Positions 55,442 to 64,000 of a stretch of 64,000 bases of DNA are shown piece after piece. A model generated the notes under the pieces. It worked only from the letters and a program-made list of their open reading frames with translations. It searched no databases and was not told the origin of the DNA. How positions within the stretch are numbered: the stretch's first letter is position 1; each line of letters opens with the position of its first letter. The DNA is taken from the NCBI RefSeq assembly GCF_003945345.1, contig NZ_AP019308.1, positions 2,418,001 to 2,482,000 on the forward strand. The letters are read 5' to 3'. This DNA comes from Paenibacillus baekrokdamisoli (GTDB lineage Bacteria > Bacillota > Bacilli > Paenibacillales > Paenibacillaceae). Position numbers and translations under genes: made by a program.

Positions 55442-56650
55442 ATGATACGCACCGTGCTGCTTGCCTGCTTATCCATCCTGCTTGTCGCAACGATTATCGT
55501 ACGCCCTGACGATGCGTTCCAAGCTTCCCTTCAAGGATTAACGATCTGGTGGAACATCGTCTTTCCCGGCTTACTGCCATTCCTAACGCTGCTCGAGCTC
55601 ATGCTGGCCTTTGGAGCTGTACATGCTCTTGGTGCCTTGCTAGATCCCCTGATGAGACGATTATTCCGTTTACCTGGTGAAGCAGGGCTTGCTATAGCAC
55701 TTGGCTGGACAAGCGGATTCCCATCCGGCGCAGAATCCACAGCAATACTTCGACGGGGGGAGAGGGTTACACAGGCACAAGGACAGCGACTGCTTACACT
55801 CGCACATATGCCTAGCCCCCTCTTCATGCTGCTGGTCGTGGGAGCCGGTTTCTCGCAGCGGCCAGAGCTTGGCGTAATAATCGCCGCAGCAGTGTGGATG
55901 GCTGCGATTATTACTGGGCTGGCTCATGCCAGATTCTCCAAGACTACATCAGCTTCCCCTTCAAATACATCTTCCGAGGCCCCTGGCGAAAAGCGTTCCA
56001 TTCGAGATCTGCTGCGACTTGCCGCCAAGGCAATGACACAAGCCAAAATACGCGACGGTCGAACCTTCGGTAAAGCACTGGGAGATTCGGTCATCACTTC
56101 TGTCTATAAGCTAATGGCTATCGGCGGCTTTATGATGATTTGCTCCGTTCTCGTTCGTTTACTTGCGCCCATCATTCCTGACACTATACCATCCTTCGTA
56201 CTTCCCGGATTAATCGAAAGCCATATCGGAGCGTATGCCGCTTCTGCCGTCAGCTTCCCCGGCGGTCTTGCGTGGAATGCCGCAGTGATCGCAGCTATTC
56301 TCAGTTGGGGAGGTGTTAGCGCCTTATTACAAGCAGGCTCAGCCATTACAGGGACTGATCTTTCCATACGCCCACTAGCTGTAATGCGACTCTTGCAAGC
56401 AGCAGTTGCTTTCACTTGTACGATCCTGCTATGGCGGCCCATATCGAATTTAACCGCCTATATCTTACCTAGTTCTACACCAGCTTTTCAGCTACATGGC
56501 TACACTGTCTCATCCCCGCCACCAGCTATACATGTTTCCGACTTACACTCACTTTGGCCATATACACCTGTATTATTCGCGGCTTTTGGTTGTGTATTAT
56601 TGCTTCTTACTCTAGCTTCAATAAGTTCTTCACTTCGATTCATGCGCTAA
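55442..56650 (+). CDS. ylbJ: YlbJ, sporulation-associated integral membrane protein
   Basis: YlbJ-type proteins are nucleoside-transporter-gate-like membrane proteins required for late sporulation in Bacillus. I favour the ATG at 55442 (MIRTVLLACLSILLVATIIV, GGAG 9 bp upstream) over the ATG at 55427, giving 402 residues with about eight hydrophobic segments. Conserved blocks are TIWWNIVFPGLLPFLTLLELML and ALGWTSGFPSGAESTAILRRGE. It precedes the convergent coaD, as in B. subtilis. Confidence 0.92.
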   Translation: MIRTVLLACLSILLVATIIVRPDDAFQASLQGLTIWWNIVFPGLLPFLTLLELMLAFGAVHALGALLDPLMRRLFRLPGEAGLAIALGWTSGFPSGAESTAILRRGERVTQAQGQRLLTLAHMPSPLFMLLVVGAGFSQRPELGVIIAAAVWMAAIITGLAHARFSKTTSASPSNTSSEAPGEKRSIRDLLRLAAKAMTQAKIRDGRTFGKALGDSVITSVYKLMAIGGFMMICSVLVRLLAPIIPDTIPSFVLPGLIESHIGAYAASAVSFPGGLAWNAAVIAAILSWGGVSALLQAGSAITGTDLSIRPLAVMRLLQAAVAFTCTILLWRPISNLTAYILPSSTPAFQLHGYTVSSPPPAIHVSDLHSLWPYTPVLFAAFGCVLLLLTLASISSSLRFMR

Positions 56651-56704
56651 AAACGCCGCAGGCCCGCTGTTAAAGCAAACTTAAGCGACGTCCCGTTTAT
56701 GCTC

Positions 56705-57226
56705 TTATTGAAGCGTCTCACCATACTTTATAGCTAGAGCTTCCGCAACCTCCGGAGGTACAAGATCCTTCACGTTTCCTTGGAATTTGGCAATTTCCTT
56801 CACGATGCTGGAGCTCAAATAAGAGTATTTGGGATTCGTCATCATGAATATCGTCTCAATTTCACCATCCAATTGCGCATTCGTCGAAGCAAGCTGCAGC
56901 TCATACTCAAAGTCCGTAACGGAACGGATGCCTCGAACAATGACCTGTGCTTGGCGTGAACGCATGAATCGAACAAGCAAATCACGAAAGCTATCAATGG
57001 ATACATTCGGAAGATCCCGAGTTACCTCGGTAAGAAGCACTTTACGCTCTTCCACGGAGAACAACGGATTCTTGCCCGAGTTATTAAGTACTGCCACAAT
57101 TAAGTGATCAAATTGCTTCGCAGCGCGCTTTATAATGTCAACATGGCCGCAGGTTACCGGATCAAAGCTTCCGGGATAAACAGCAACTCTCGGCTCTGTC
57201 GTTCTTGCTGTTGGTGTGGCTTGCAT
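56705..57226 (-). CDS. coaD: CoaD, phosphopantetheine adenylyltransferase
   Basis: CoaD makes dephospho-CoA from phosphopantetheine and ATP. The 173-residue product has a short extra N-terminus before [23 protein letters not shown], with H28 of the GH nucleotidyltransferase motif. Further motifs are [24 protein letters not shown] and [28 protein letters not shown] before the ATG supports the start. It lies 3 bp after rsmD. Confidence 0.97.
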   Translation of the reverse strand: MQATPTARTTEPRVAVYPGSFDPVTCGHVDIIKRAAKQFDHLIVAVLNNSGKNPLFSVEERKVLLTEVTRDLPNVSIDSFRDLLVRFMRSRQAQVIVRGIRSVTDFEYELQLASTNAQLDGEIETIFMMTNPKYSYLSSSIVKEIAKFQGNVKDLVPPEVAEALAIKYGETLQ

Positions 57227-57229
57227 CGT

Positions 57230-57817
57230 TTATTCCTCCAATTGTTCAGGCGAACCGACCTCTTCAGGACGGTAACGATAGATCGTAACCGCTGTATCTC
57301 CGTACTGCGTATGCTTCATTTGTTCATAAAACGAGAATGCTTCCGGGTACCGATGCGCTGCATCATGCTCGATGACAATCATGGCATTAGCTTCAAGCAA
57401 ATTGCGCTGTGCAAGCTCCTGCATCAAGCTGTCCATTTCTTTCATGCGATAAGGCGGATCTAGAAAAACAATTCGAAAAGCCTTACCGCGTTTCTCAAGC
57501 GCCTTCACTGCTCGCAGAGCTTCATTACGATAAATCTCTGAGCTAGCGCCAAGACCAGCAGCTTGTACATTATGTTTAATTACGTCGATGCTGGCTCCTT
57601 CGAGATCAACGAATACTGCACGATCCGCACCTCGGCTTAACGCCTCGATTCCTAGGCCCCCGGTTCCAGCAAACAAATCCAACACCAAGCCGCCATCAAA
57701 GTAGGGACCGATCATACTAAAAATCGCTTCCTTTACTTTGTCCGTCGTCGGGCGTGTATTCGTGCCAGGCACTGCTTTCAAAGCACGGCCTTTTGCCGTA
57801 CCTGCTATGACTCTCAA
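57230..57817 (-). CDS. rsmD: RsmD, 16S rRNA (guanine-966-N2) methyltransferase
   Basis: RsmD methylates G966 of 16S rRNA. The 195-residue product starts MRVIAGTAKGRALKAVPGTNTRPTTDKVKEAIF and has the SAM-binding VLDLFAGTGGLGIEALSRGA (about 45-64) and the catalytic DPPYRM motif (about 119-124). Coupled to coaD, as in B. subtilis ylbH-coaD. A possible promoter (TTAACA, 16 bp, TACTAT at 57854-57881) lies upstream. Confidence 0.95.
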   Translation of the reverse strand: MRVIAGTAKGRALKAVPGTNTRPTTDKVKEAIFSMIGPYFDGGLVLDLFAGTGGLGIEALSRGADRAVFVDLEGASIDVIKHNVQAAGLGASSEIYRNEALRAVKALEKRGKAFRIVFLDPPYRMKEMDSLMQELAQRNLLEANAMIVIEHDAAHRYPEAFSFYEQMKHTQYGDTAVTIYRYRPEEVGSPEQLEE

Positions 57818-58057
57818 GGATGTCTTACCCCTTTCACGCGTTTCACTGCTGTTATAGTATCATCTTTTCCTTTATTGTTAAAGCATTTGTGCAGGGCTTT
57901 TCTACATCAACAATGGCAGGGTCCGTACTTTTACTTCTTTTTGTCATGTCAGCCTCCTACAAGGCCTATATATAAGCAAAGCATGTGCTTCCAAAGTAGT
58001 TTTTGCATGCAGGAAATCGATCATGAACGATCGCAAAAACGATTAGGAGGAAAAGAC

Positions 58058-58966
58058 ATGCCAGACCAGCAACCGGTAACAATTCTCCCCATCCCCTTTG
58101 ACTGGGGCGCTAGCAGGCGCGGTGCTGACAAAGGACCCGACGCGGTGCTAATCGCAGGTTTAGCGGATAGGCTAGTGCTGCTTGGCCGCAAATTCGAAAC
58201 CCGATCCACCAGTTATCTACCCCCTCTTGCTGCAGATCGCAGAACCTTACTTCGTATGAAGGAGTGGGGACGCGTTCATGCAATGAGCGAGGCAGTCGCA
58301 AAAGAAATTGCCACAATTGTGACGACTGGCGCTTTCCCTCTAGCACTTGGCGGTGATCACAGTATCTCCATTGGCACCATCGCCGGGTTAACGCAATTCA
58401 AACGGCGTCTTGGCGTGATTTGGATAGATGCCCATGCCGATTTGAACACACCGGAAACATCACCTTCTGGCAATATGCATGGCATGGCGCTTGCAGTGAG
58501 TCTCGGATTAGGCGATTCAAGGTTCACTGGTATCGGCGGTGGCAGGAGTCCTAAGCTACAGCCTGAACGTGTCGTGCTTGTTGGCGTTCGCGAGCTTGAT
58601 GAAGGCGAGAAAATAATTATTAGGCAGCATCAGATAACCTGCTTCACGATGCATGATATAGACAGGCTCGGGATGGCTCGCGTCATGGACGAAGCGATCC
58701 AAATAGCAGCTCGCGGGTCTGACGGTGTGCATGTTAGCTTCGATATAGACAGTATTGATCCTAAGGATGCGCCTGGAACAGGAACTCCAGTTCGCGGGGG
58801 TCTTAATTATCGTGAAGCGCATCTAGGTGCGGAAATGCTTTACAGCGCCCAAATAGTCACCTCAGCAGACTTTGTTGAAGTAAACCCGCTTCTGGACAAT
58901 AGCCATCTTACAGCTAAGCTGGCAGTAGAGCTGATCGCCTCCCTATTGGGCGAACGCATTCTATAA
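58058..58966 (+). CDS. Arginase-family ureohydrolase, probably arginase
   Basis: Arginase hydrolyses arginine to ornithine and urea. The 302-residue product starts at the ATG at 58058, which has TTAGGAGGA upstream; the in-frame ATG at 57875 would add 61 unrelated residues. The binuclear manganese ligands are visible: H101 (LGGDHSIS), D124, H126, D128 (WIDAHADLN), D229 and D231 (SFDIDSIDP). Length and VPLGADRRG-like N-terminus (DWGASRRGADKGP) fit arginase (B. subtilis RocF is 296). Agmatinase or formiminoglutamase cannot be fully excluded. Confidence 0.88.
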   Translation: MPDQQPVTILPIPFDWGASRRGADKGPDAVLIAGLADRLVLLGRKFETRSTSYLPPLAADRRTLLRMKEWGRVHAMSEAVAKEIATIVTTGAFPLALGGDHSISIGTIAGLTQFKRRLGVIWIDAHADLNTPETSPSGNMHGMALAVSLGLGDSRFTGIGGGRSPKLQPERVVLVGVRELDEGEKIIIRQHQITCFTMHDIDRLGMARVMDEAIQIAARGSDGVHVSFDIDSIDPKDAPGTGTPVRGGLNYREAHLGAEMLYSAQIVTSADFVEVNPLLDNSHLTAKLAVELIASLLGERIL

Positions 58967-59045
58967 GAAATACCACTATTTGCAGCGAACTTCATTCCAT
59001 CCCGATCATGAAACCAAGCATCTACTGAAAAAACAGCCCTATACA

Positions 59046-59074
59046 GAGAGAGAGAAAGAGAGAGAGAGAGAAAG
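59046..59074. repeat. GA-rich simple repeat
   Basis: An almost pure AG dinucleotide run of 29 bp with one AAAG interruption lies between the arginase gene and the convergent peptide-transport operon. The 230-bp gap otherwise holds only the terminator at 59144-59184. Confidence 0.9.
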
Positions 59075-59143
59075 CATTTATTGAGAATAATAATGCCAAA
59101 TAGAGATTCATTAATAGCGCCCATCTCCGGTCAAAATCAAAAC

Positions 59144-59184
59144 AAAGCGGACGTTCCACAATCTACAGTGGGAACGTCCGCTTT
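59144..59184 (-). terminator. Intrinsic terminator of the oligopeptide transport operon
   Basis: A perfect 14-bp stem (AAAGCGGACGTTCC / GGAACGTCCGCTTT) with a 13-base loop is followed on the minus strand by TTTGTTTTGATTTTG. It starts 12 bp past the last transport gene and may also stop read-through from the arginase gene. Confidence 0.78.
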
Positions 59185-59196
59185 GCATATATTCAT

Positions 59197-60168
59197 TTAA
59201 GCGTAGTGACAAGCTGCCCAGTGATTCGGACGAACCTCTCTGAATAAAGGTTGCTCCGCTTTGCAAAGCTCAGTTGCCATCGGGCAACGCGTACGGAATT
59301 GACAGCCGCTAGGTGGGTGAATCGGGCTTGGCAGTTCACCAGTCAGCACGATACGTTCCTTGTTCTCTTCCACGTCCGGGTCAGGAATCGGAATAGCAGA
59401 CATCAATGCTTTAGTATAGGGATGCTGCGGGTTTGCATACAGTTCTTCGCTTTCCGCAAGCTCCACCATTTTACCCAAATACATGACTGCAACACGATCA
59501 CTGATATGCTTTACCATCGCCAGATCATGCGCAATAAATAGGTAGGTCAAGCCGTAATCACGCTGAAGATCCTGCAGCAAATTAACGACTTGAGCTTGTA
59601 TGGAAACGTCCAGCGCAGAAATAGGCTCATCACAAACAATAAATTTGGGATTAACCGCAAGCGCGCGTGCAATCCCGATCCGCTGCCTTTGACCACCAGA
59701 GAATTCATGCGCATAACGAGTTGCATGCTCAGGGCGTAGACCTACACGATCAAGTAATCGTTCAACCTGCAGTTTTCTTTCTTTACGACTAGAGGTCAGG
59801 TTATGAATATCAAGCGGCTCTGCAATGAGATTCTCTACCGTCCAGCGCGGATTCAAGGAAGCATAAGGATCTTGAAATACCATCTGCATCTCGCGACGCA
59901 GCGCTTTGAGCTTAGACCCATTAGCCTTCATAATATTCTCACCGTTAAAGGTAACTGAGCCGCCAGTAGGCTCATACAAGCGAAGTAATGTCCGTCCAGC
60001 CGTAGACTTTCCACAGCCCGACTCACCTACCATCCCCAAGGTTTCACCCTTGCGAATTCCGAATGTCAAGTCATTTACCGCTTTAAGTGTCTGACCTTTA
60101 CCTACTGAGAAAAACTTTTTCAGATGCTCGACTTCAATCAAAAGGGGAGATTCTTGGTTTGATTTCAT
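59197..60168 (-). CDS. Oligopeptide ABC transporter ATP-binding protein (OppF/DppF type)
   Basis: One of the two ATPases that drive peptide import. The 323-residue product has Walker [13 protein letters not shown] (about 53-64), signature [15 protein letters not shown], Walker [13 protein letters not shown] and the H-loop IAHDLAMV. The C-terminal oligo_HPY domain carries a Cys motif ([14 protein letters not shown]) that binds iron-sulfur in related proteins. Its ATG overlaps the oppD-type stop by 4 bp. Confidence 0.95.
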   Translation of the reverse strand: MKSNQESPLLIEVEHLKKFFSVGKGQTLKAVNDLTFGIRKGETLGMVGESGCGKSTAGRTLLRLYEPTGGSVTFNGENIMKANGSKLKALRREMQMVFQDPYASLNPRWTVENLIAEPLDIHNLTSSRKERKLQVERLLDRVGLRPEHATRYAHEFSGGQRQRIGIARALAVNPKFIVCDEPISALDVSIQAQVVNLLQDLQRDYGLTYLFIAHDLAMVKHISDRVAVMYLGKMVELAESEELYANPQHPYTKALMSAIPIPDPDVEENKERIVLTGELPSPIHPPSGCQFRTRCPMATELCKAEQPLFREVRPNHWAACHYA

Positions 60169-61157
60169 GCTGTTTCCCCCTTACGAGCTGGATCATGCAG
60201 CCAGCATTTTGCCGTCTGTGTCTCACTGATGGTATAGGTTGGTGCGTCCTTATCGACACAAATTCGCATTGCGTCATCACAACGCGCGCAGAATGCACAG
60301 CCCGGAGGCGGTGAAGACATATCCGGCGGTGTACCAAAAATTGGGATCAGTGGCTCATCTTTCTTCTGATCCAGACGAGGCAAGGACCGCAGCAACCCTT
60401 TTGTATAGGGATGCTGTGGATTATGAAAAATTTCATGTTTGGTCCCGGTCTCTACTACTTTACCAGCGTACATGACAACAACGCGATCACACATATCTGC
60501 CACGATGCCTAGATCATGCGTAATCAATATGATTGAAGTACCCGTTTTTTTCTGCAAATCCTTCATGAGCTGCATAATTTGAGCTTGAATGGTTACATCC
60601 AGAGCCGTAGTTGGCTCATCCGCAATCAGAAGTGCAGGATCACAGGCCAATGCAATAGCAATCATTACACGCTGTCTCATCCCACCAGAGAATTGATGGG
60701 GATATTCACCGACTCGTTCGTGTGCATTCGGAATACCAACTAAAGTCAGCAGCTCAGTCGCACGCTTAGTCGCTTCAGCTCTACTCATCTTCTGATGCTT
60801 AATAAGCACTTCAGAAATTTGCTTACCTACCGTAAGAGTTGGATTAAGAGAAGTCATCGGATCTTGGAAAATCATGCCGATTTCTTTACCCCGAATTGCC
60901 TCCATCTCTTTCTCGGATTTGGCTAGCAAATCCTGTCCCATGAAAGTAATAGAGCCTTTCTTAATCACACCAGGCGGAGTAGGAATCAGACGCAAAATGG
61001 ATTGAGCCGTTACACTCTTACCGCTGCCGGACTCACCAACAATGGCTACCGATTCACCTCGCTTCATCTCCAAGTTAAATCCGCGGACAGCCTGTACTTC
61101 TCCACCGCGCACATGAAACGAGATTTGTAAATCAGAAATACGCAAAATCGGATTCAT
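60165..61157 (-). CDS. Oligopeptide ABC transporter ATP-binding protein (OppD/DppD type)
   Basis: The partner ATPase. From the ATG at 61157 (GGGAGTGAG upstream) the product has 330 residues starting [26 protein letters not shown]; the in-frame ATG at 61238 overlaps the previous gene. It has Walker [13 protein letters not shown], signature [16 protein letters not shown], Walker [14 protein letters not shown] and the C-terminal oligo_HPY Cys motif ([14 protein letters not shown]). It lies 19 bp after the oppC-type gene. Confidence 0.95.
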   Translation of the reverse strand: MNPILRISDLQISFHVRGGEVQAVRGFNLEMKRGESVAIVGESGSGKSVTAQSILRLIPTPPGVIKKGSITFMGQDLLAKSEKEMEAIRGKEIGMIFQDPMTSLNPTLTVGKQISEVLIKHQKMSRAEATKRATELLTLVGIPNAHERVGEYPHQFSGGMRQRVMIAIALACDPALLIADEPTTALDVTIQAQIMQLMKDLQKKTGTSIILITHDLGIVADMCDRVVVMYAGKVVETGTKHEIFHNPQHPYTKGLLRSLPRLDQKKDEPLIPIFGTPPDMSSPPPGCAFCARCDDAMRICVDKDAPTYTISETQTAKCWLHDPARKGETA

Positions 61158-61176
61158 AAACTCACTCCCAGCGCTT

Positions 61177-62127
61177 TTATTTTTTCGATTTTGGGTCAAA
61201 GGCATATTGAAGCCCATCACCAAACACGTTAAAGGCATACATCGTAATACTTAGAAGAGCTGCAGGAATAATCATCAACCAAGGATATAATGTCCATGAT
61301 GAGAGTGCCTCACCAATTAATGTACCTAGTGAGGAAGCTGGTGATTGGACACCCAGCCCAATGAAACTAAGGAAGGCTTCTGCAAATATAGCGGATGGTA
61401 CCGATAACGTGACGGTCACGATAATCGGACCTAGTGTATTCGGAATTAAGTGACGGAATAAAATACGAGCACCGCTGGCTCCCATGGATTGGGCTGCGAG
61501 CACATATTCCTGGTTTTTGAGCTGTAAGATTTGACCGCGAACGATCCATGACATCGTGATCCAGCCCGTAATGGATAAAGCAATAATAATAGTAACAAGG
61601 CCCGATCCCATAACAACACTTAATAGAATAACAACAAGAAGATGTGGGATAGAGTACAGAACTTCGGCAAGCTTATTCATCGCTCCGCCTATCCGTCTTC
61701 CGCTGAAGCCCATAATCCCCCCATAAGCTACGCCAATAATGAGATCAATGAAGGCTGCAGTAAATCCGACGATCAACGAAATACGAACACCCATCCATAC
61801 CCTTGTGAATAAGTCTCGGCCTAGATTGTCTGTACCAAACCAATGAGAAGCTGATGGCGCTCCGAATGTATTATCCAAATCATTCGTGTACGAATTGTAT
61901 GGTGACAGCATCGGGCAAGCAATCGCCAGAATAATAATGACGATAAGAGCATACATACCACCCATCGCCAATCGATTGGTCTTCATCCGTCCCCATGACT
62001 CCTGCCAAGTGGACTGACTTTCGGCCACTATTACTTCCGCATCGATATGCTTTTGATGCAGCTTCTCAAATGGATCTGCTACAGAACCTTTCGCAAGGGG
62101 GGCGTAATCTTCAGAATGTGTACTCAT
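61177..62127 (-). CDS. Oligopeptide ABC transporter permease (OppC/DppC type)
   Basis: One of two permease subunits. The 316-residue product has a cytoplasmic N-terminal extension (about 1-55), about six membrane segments, the HWFGTDNLGRDLFTRVWMGVRISL motif typical of OppC, and the EAA loop YVLAAQSMGASGARILFRHLIPNTLGPI. Its ATG overlaps the oppB-type stop by 4 bp. Confidence 0.95.
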   Translation of the reverse strand: MSTHSEDYAPLAKGSVADPFEKLHQKHIDAEVIVAESQSTWQESWGRMKTNRLAMGGMYALIVIIILAIACPMLSPYNSYTNDLDNTFGAPSASHWFGTDNLGRDLFTRVWMGVRISLIVGFTAAFIDLIIGVAYGGIMGFSGRRIGGAMNKLAEVLYSIPHLLVVILLSVVMGSGLVTIIIALSITGWITMSWIVRGQILQLKNQEYVLAAQSMGASGARILFRHLIPNTLGPIIVTVTLSVPSAIFAEAFLSFIGLGVQSPASSLGTLIGEALSSWTLYPWLMIIPAALLSITMYAFNVFGDGLQYAFDPKSKK

Positions 62128-63059
62128 GATTTAACGATACCCCCACTCAATTTGATCCTTGGATCAATAAGAATATAAGCCAAATCCGTAACAAACCGAG
62201 CTGCCATAAGAATGACTGCGTAGAAAATAGTGATTCCCATAATTAGCGTGTAATCCCGGTTCGTGATACTTTCAACAAAATGCGCACCTAAGCCTGGAAG
62301 ACCAAATATCTGTTCAACAACGACTGAACCCGTAATAATATTGGCCGTCATGGGTCCCAAATAAGTAACAACAGGCAGGATACCATTACGAAGACCATGC
62401 TGCCATAAAATCGCTGACGGTTTTAACCCTTTTGCTTTAGCCGTACGAATATAATCAGAAGTTAACACTTCAAGCATGGTAGAACGAGTTAACCTAGCAA
62501 TAAACGCAATCGGAAGCGTTGAGAGCGCAATGGTTGGCAGCACATAATCCATCGGGCCTTCTAATCCGGCAACCTTGAAGATCGGAAACTGTACAGCCAA
62601 TAAATACTGGATCATGGCACCTATGACGAAGTTAGGCACAGATATCCCAATAACAGCTAATGTCATCGCACCATTATCAATGAGTTTACGATGTTTTAGT
62701 GCAGCCATCATCCCTAGATAGATCCCAATGATAATGGAAACGATTACCGCAACAAATCCAATTTTGAAGGAAGTACCAAACGAATCCGTAATGATGCTCG
62801 AAACCGTTCGATTCTGACTTTTCATAGACTCGCCCAAGTTAAGTTGGAATAAATTCTTCATATAAATAATATATTGCTCGCCAATTGGCTTATCCAGGCC
62901 ATAATGAGCCATGATATTCGCTTTAATTTCCGGCGGAATCGCCTTCTCTTGAGTGAAAGGGTCCCCTGGGACAGCTTTCATTAAGAAGAAAGTAGCGGTG
63001 GCTAGAATGAGTAGAGATACAATAATATTGATAAATTTACCGCCCAAATACCGAACCAT
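62124..63059 (-). CDS. Oligopeptide ABC transporter permease (OppB/DppB type)
   Basis: The other permease subunit. From the ATG at 63059 (GGGGAGT 7 bp upstream; GTG at 63068 less likely) it has 311 residues starting MVRYLGGKFINIIVSLLILATATFFLMKAVPGDPF. About six membrane segments and the EAA loop DYIRTAKAKGLKPSAILWQHGLRNGILPVV are present. Separated from the binding-protein gene by a strong hairpin, and followed by the oppC-type gene with overlap. Confidence 0.95.
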   Translation of the reverse strand: MVRYLGGKFINIIVSLLILATATFFLMKAVPGDPFTQEKAIPPEIKANIMAHYGLDKPIGEQYIIYMKNLFQLNLGESMKSQNRTVSSIITDSFGTSFKIGFVAVIVSIIIGIYLGMMAALKHRKLIDNGAMTLAVIGISVPNFVIGAMIQYLLAVQFPIFKVAGLEGPMDYVLPTIALSTLPIAFIARLTRSTMLEVLTSDYIRTAKAKGLKPSAILWQHGLRNGILPVVTYLGPMTANIITGSVVVEQIFGLPGLGAHFVESITNRDYTLIMGITIFYAVILMAARFVTDLAYILIDPRIKLSGGIVKS

Positions 63060-63086
63060 CCTAAGCACTCCCCAATCCTAAGAGAA

Positions 63087-63117
63087 GGGGTATATATGGG
63101 TATCCCATATATACCCC
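63087..63117 (-). other. Intercistronic hairpin between the binding-protein and permease genes
   Basis: GGGGTATATATGGG and CCCATATATACCCC are perfect 14-bp complements with a 3-base loop, 29 bp past the oppA-type stop. No U-run follows on the minus strand. Such hairpins commonly raise the level of the binding-protein mRNA relative to downstream permease genes. Confidence 0.75.
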
Positions 63118-63146
63118 TGTGCCCCCTGTTTGTCTTCTTCGTTGTC

Positions 63147-64000
63147 TTATTTCTCGATCGAAATGTGCGAGTAATCCACGTTACCGCTGTAATCCACCAC
63201 GTAATTTTTCACATAAGGCTTAACCAATTCTGAGGAAGTGTAGTTCCAAATTGGCATAATCGCCATGTTATCACCGATCAGAATTTTCTCTGCTTTCGCC
63301 ATCGCGTCGACACGTTTTTGTTGATCATTCGTGCTGTTCGCTTCTTTAACTAAAGCATCGTACTCTGGATTTTTGAAACCAATGTCGTTATTACCGCCTT
63401 TAGAAGTATACATATCAATGAAAGTCATCGGATCATTATAATCCGCGCCCCAGCCCGAACGAGCGATATCAAAGTTCAAGCTTTGACGGTTTTTCAAGAA
63501 CACTTTCCACTCTTGAAGCTCGAGATTAACTGTAATACCAAGGTTTGTTTTCCACATGTCGGCAATGGCTTCCGCTACATTCTTGTGAAGTCCTTCGTTA
63601 AAGGAGAGGGAGAATGCAGGCATCGATTTCAAGCCTTCTTCAGCTAAGCCTTCAGCAAGCAATTTCTTCGCTTCTGCAACATCTTCTTTGAAGAAGTTAG
63701 CCGGCACTTCTGTACGGTACTCCTCTTTCACACCATGGATACCTGTCGAAACAAAGCCGTAAGCCGGTTGTTGACCGCCCTTAGCTACTTTCTCAACAAG
63801 GTCTGTACGATTGATAGCCATCGATAGCGCTTTACGCACCTTTGCATTATTGAAAGGTTTTTTCGTGTTATTGAAGAGGTAATAGTACGTGCTCGCAATC
63901 CCTTTGATATTTAGCTCCGGGTTTTTATCTTTAATTGCTTTTGCAAGCTGTTCAGCAGGGATACTTCCTGTAGGCATGCCCGCCCAATCAAGTTGGCCTG
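63147..64000 (-). CDS. Oligopeptide-binding lipoprotein (OppA/DppE type), C-terminal part, cut by window edge
   Basis: This is the C-terminal part of an extracellular peptide-binding protein of SBP family 5. The frame is open to position 64000 and reads GQLDWAGMPTGSIPAEQL at the edge. Recognisable blocks are RKALSMAINRTDLVEKVAKGGQQPAYGFV, the DIARSGWGADYNDPMTFIDMYTSKGG stretch (typical of OppA) and the C-terminal MAIMPIWNYTSSELVKPYVKN. The signal peptide and N-terminal lobe are outside the window. First gene seen of the transport operon. Confidence 0.93.
   Translation of the reverse strand, partial: GQLDWAGMPTGSIPAEQLAKAIKDKNPELNIKGIASTYYYLFNNTKKPFNNAKVRKALSMAINRTDLVEKVAKGGQQPAYGFVSTGIHGVKEEYRTEVPANFFKEDVAEAKKLLAEGLAEEGLKSMPAFSLSFNEGLHKNVAEAIADMWKTNLGITVNLELQEWKVFLKNRQSLNFDIARSGWGADYNDPMTFIDMYTSKGGNNDIGFKNPEYDALVKEANSTNDQQKRVDAMAKAEKILIGDNMAIMPIWNYTSSELVKPYVKNYVVDYSGNVDYSHISIEK

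Noticed and set aside
57875..58057. 61-residue N-terminal extension of the arginase
   Set aside because: No similarity to the family and no ribosome binding site, whereas TTAGGAGGA lies right before the ATG at 58058.
59046..59074. GA tract as a functional element
   Set aside because: Simple dinucleotide repeat between convergent transcription units, with nothing around it to suggest function.
1..64000. Mobile element, prophage, defence or secondary-metabolite island
   Set aside because: No transposase, integrase, terminal repeats, attachment site or cluster of unknown genes; gene order is core and largely as in B. subtilis.

Overview
The window reads as part of the chromosome of a low-to-mid GC, endospore-forming, flagellated Firmicute. 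Protein sequences, gene order, strong GGAGG-type ribosome binding sites and frequent TTG/GTG starts point to Paenibacillaceae (Paenibacillus or a close relative). This rests on recognising families and gene order, not on a database search. Almost everything is core housekeeping. I see no phage, insertion sequence, CRISPR array, toxin-antitoxin or defence island, and no tRNA or rRNA.

Layout, low to high coordinate; nearly all genes are on the minus strand, so the operons read right to left. 1-18236 is the fla/che operon (flgB flgC fliE fliF fliG fliH fliI fliJ motE-like fliK flgD, a TIGR02530-type gene, flgE flbD fliL fliM fliY cheY fliO fliP fliQ fliR flhB flhA), with flhA cut by the left edge. 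18472-22679 holds trmFO-hslV-hslU-codY, without the xerC/codV gene found there in Bacillus subtilis. 22820-28387 holds sucC-sucD, dprA and topA. 28716-30925 has two plus-strand genes: a DinB-superfamily gene with a LexA-type SOS box, and a YifB/ComM-type ATPase. 31054-37089 holds yraN, a stand-alone FlhB C-terminal paralogue, a FliK-like protein with a long pentapeptide repeat, rnhB, rbgA, lepB and rplS. 37238-45872 holds trmD, rimM, khpA, rpsP, ffh, ylxM, ftsY and smc. 46173-53941 holds rnc and a consolidated fatty-acid cluster (fabF acpP fabG fabD fabH plsX fapR) preceded by rpmF and yceD. 54055-58966 holds tmcAL and ylbJ (+), coaD and rsmD (-), and an arginase (+). 59197-64000 is an oligopeptide ABC operon, with its binding-protein gene cut by the right edge.

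The genes form coherent sets: flagellar export and switch complex; CodY as nutrient sensor beside HslVU; SRP targeting (ffh, ftsY, ylxM) with rRNA/tRNA and ribosome maturation (rimM, trmD, rbgA, rsmD, L19, S16, L32); and FapR-controlled lipid synthesis. A FapR operator overlaps the -10 of the fapR promoter and a terminator isolates that unit from rpmF.

No clearly novel multi-gene system is visible. The most unusual items are the FliK/FlhB-C paralogue pair with a 24-unit repeat, the 37-bp tandem repeat next to ffh, an attenuator-like leader before the YifB gene, a terminator between khpA and rimM with almost no room for a second promoter, and a 13-bp direct repeat upstream of smc.
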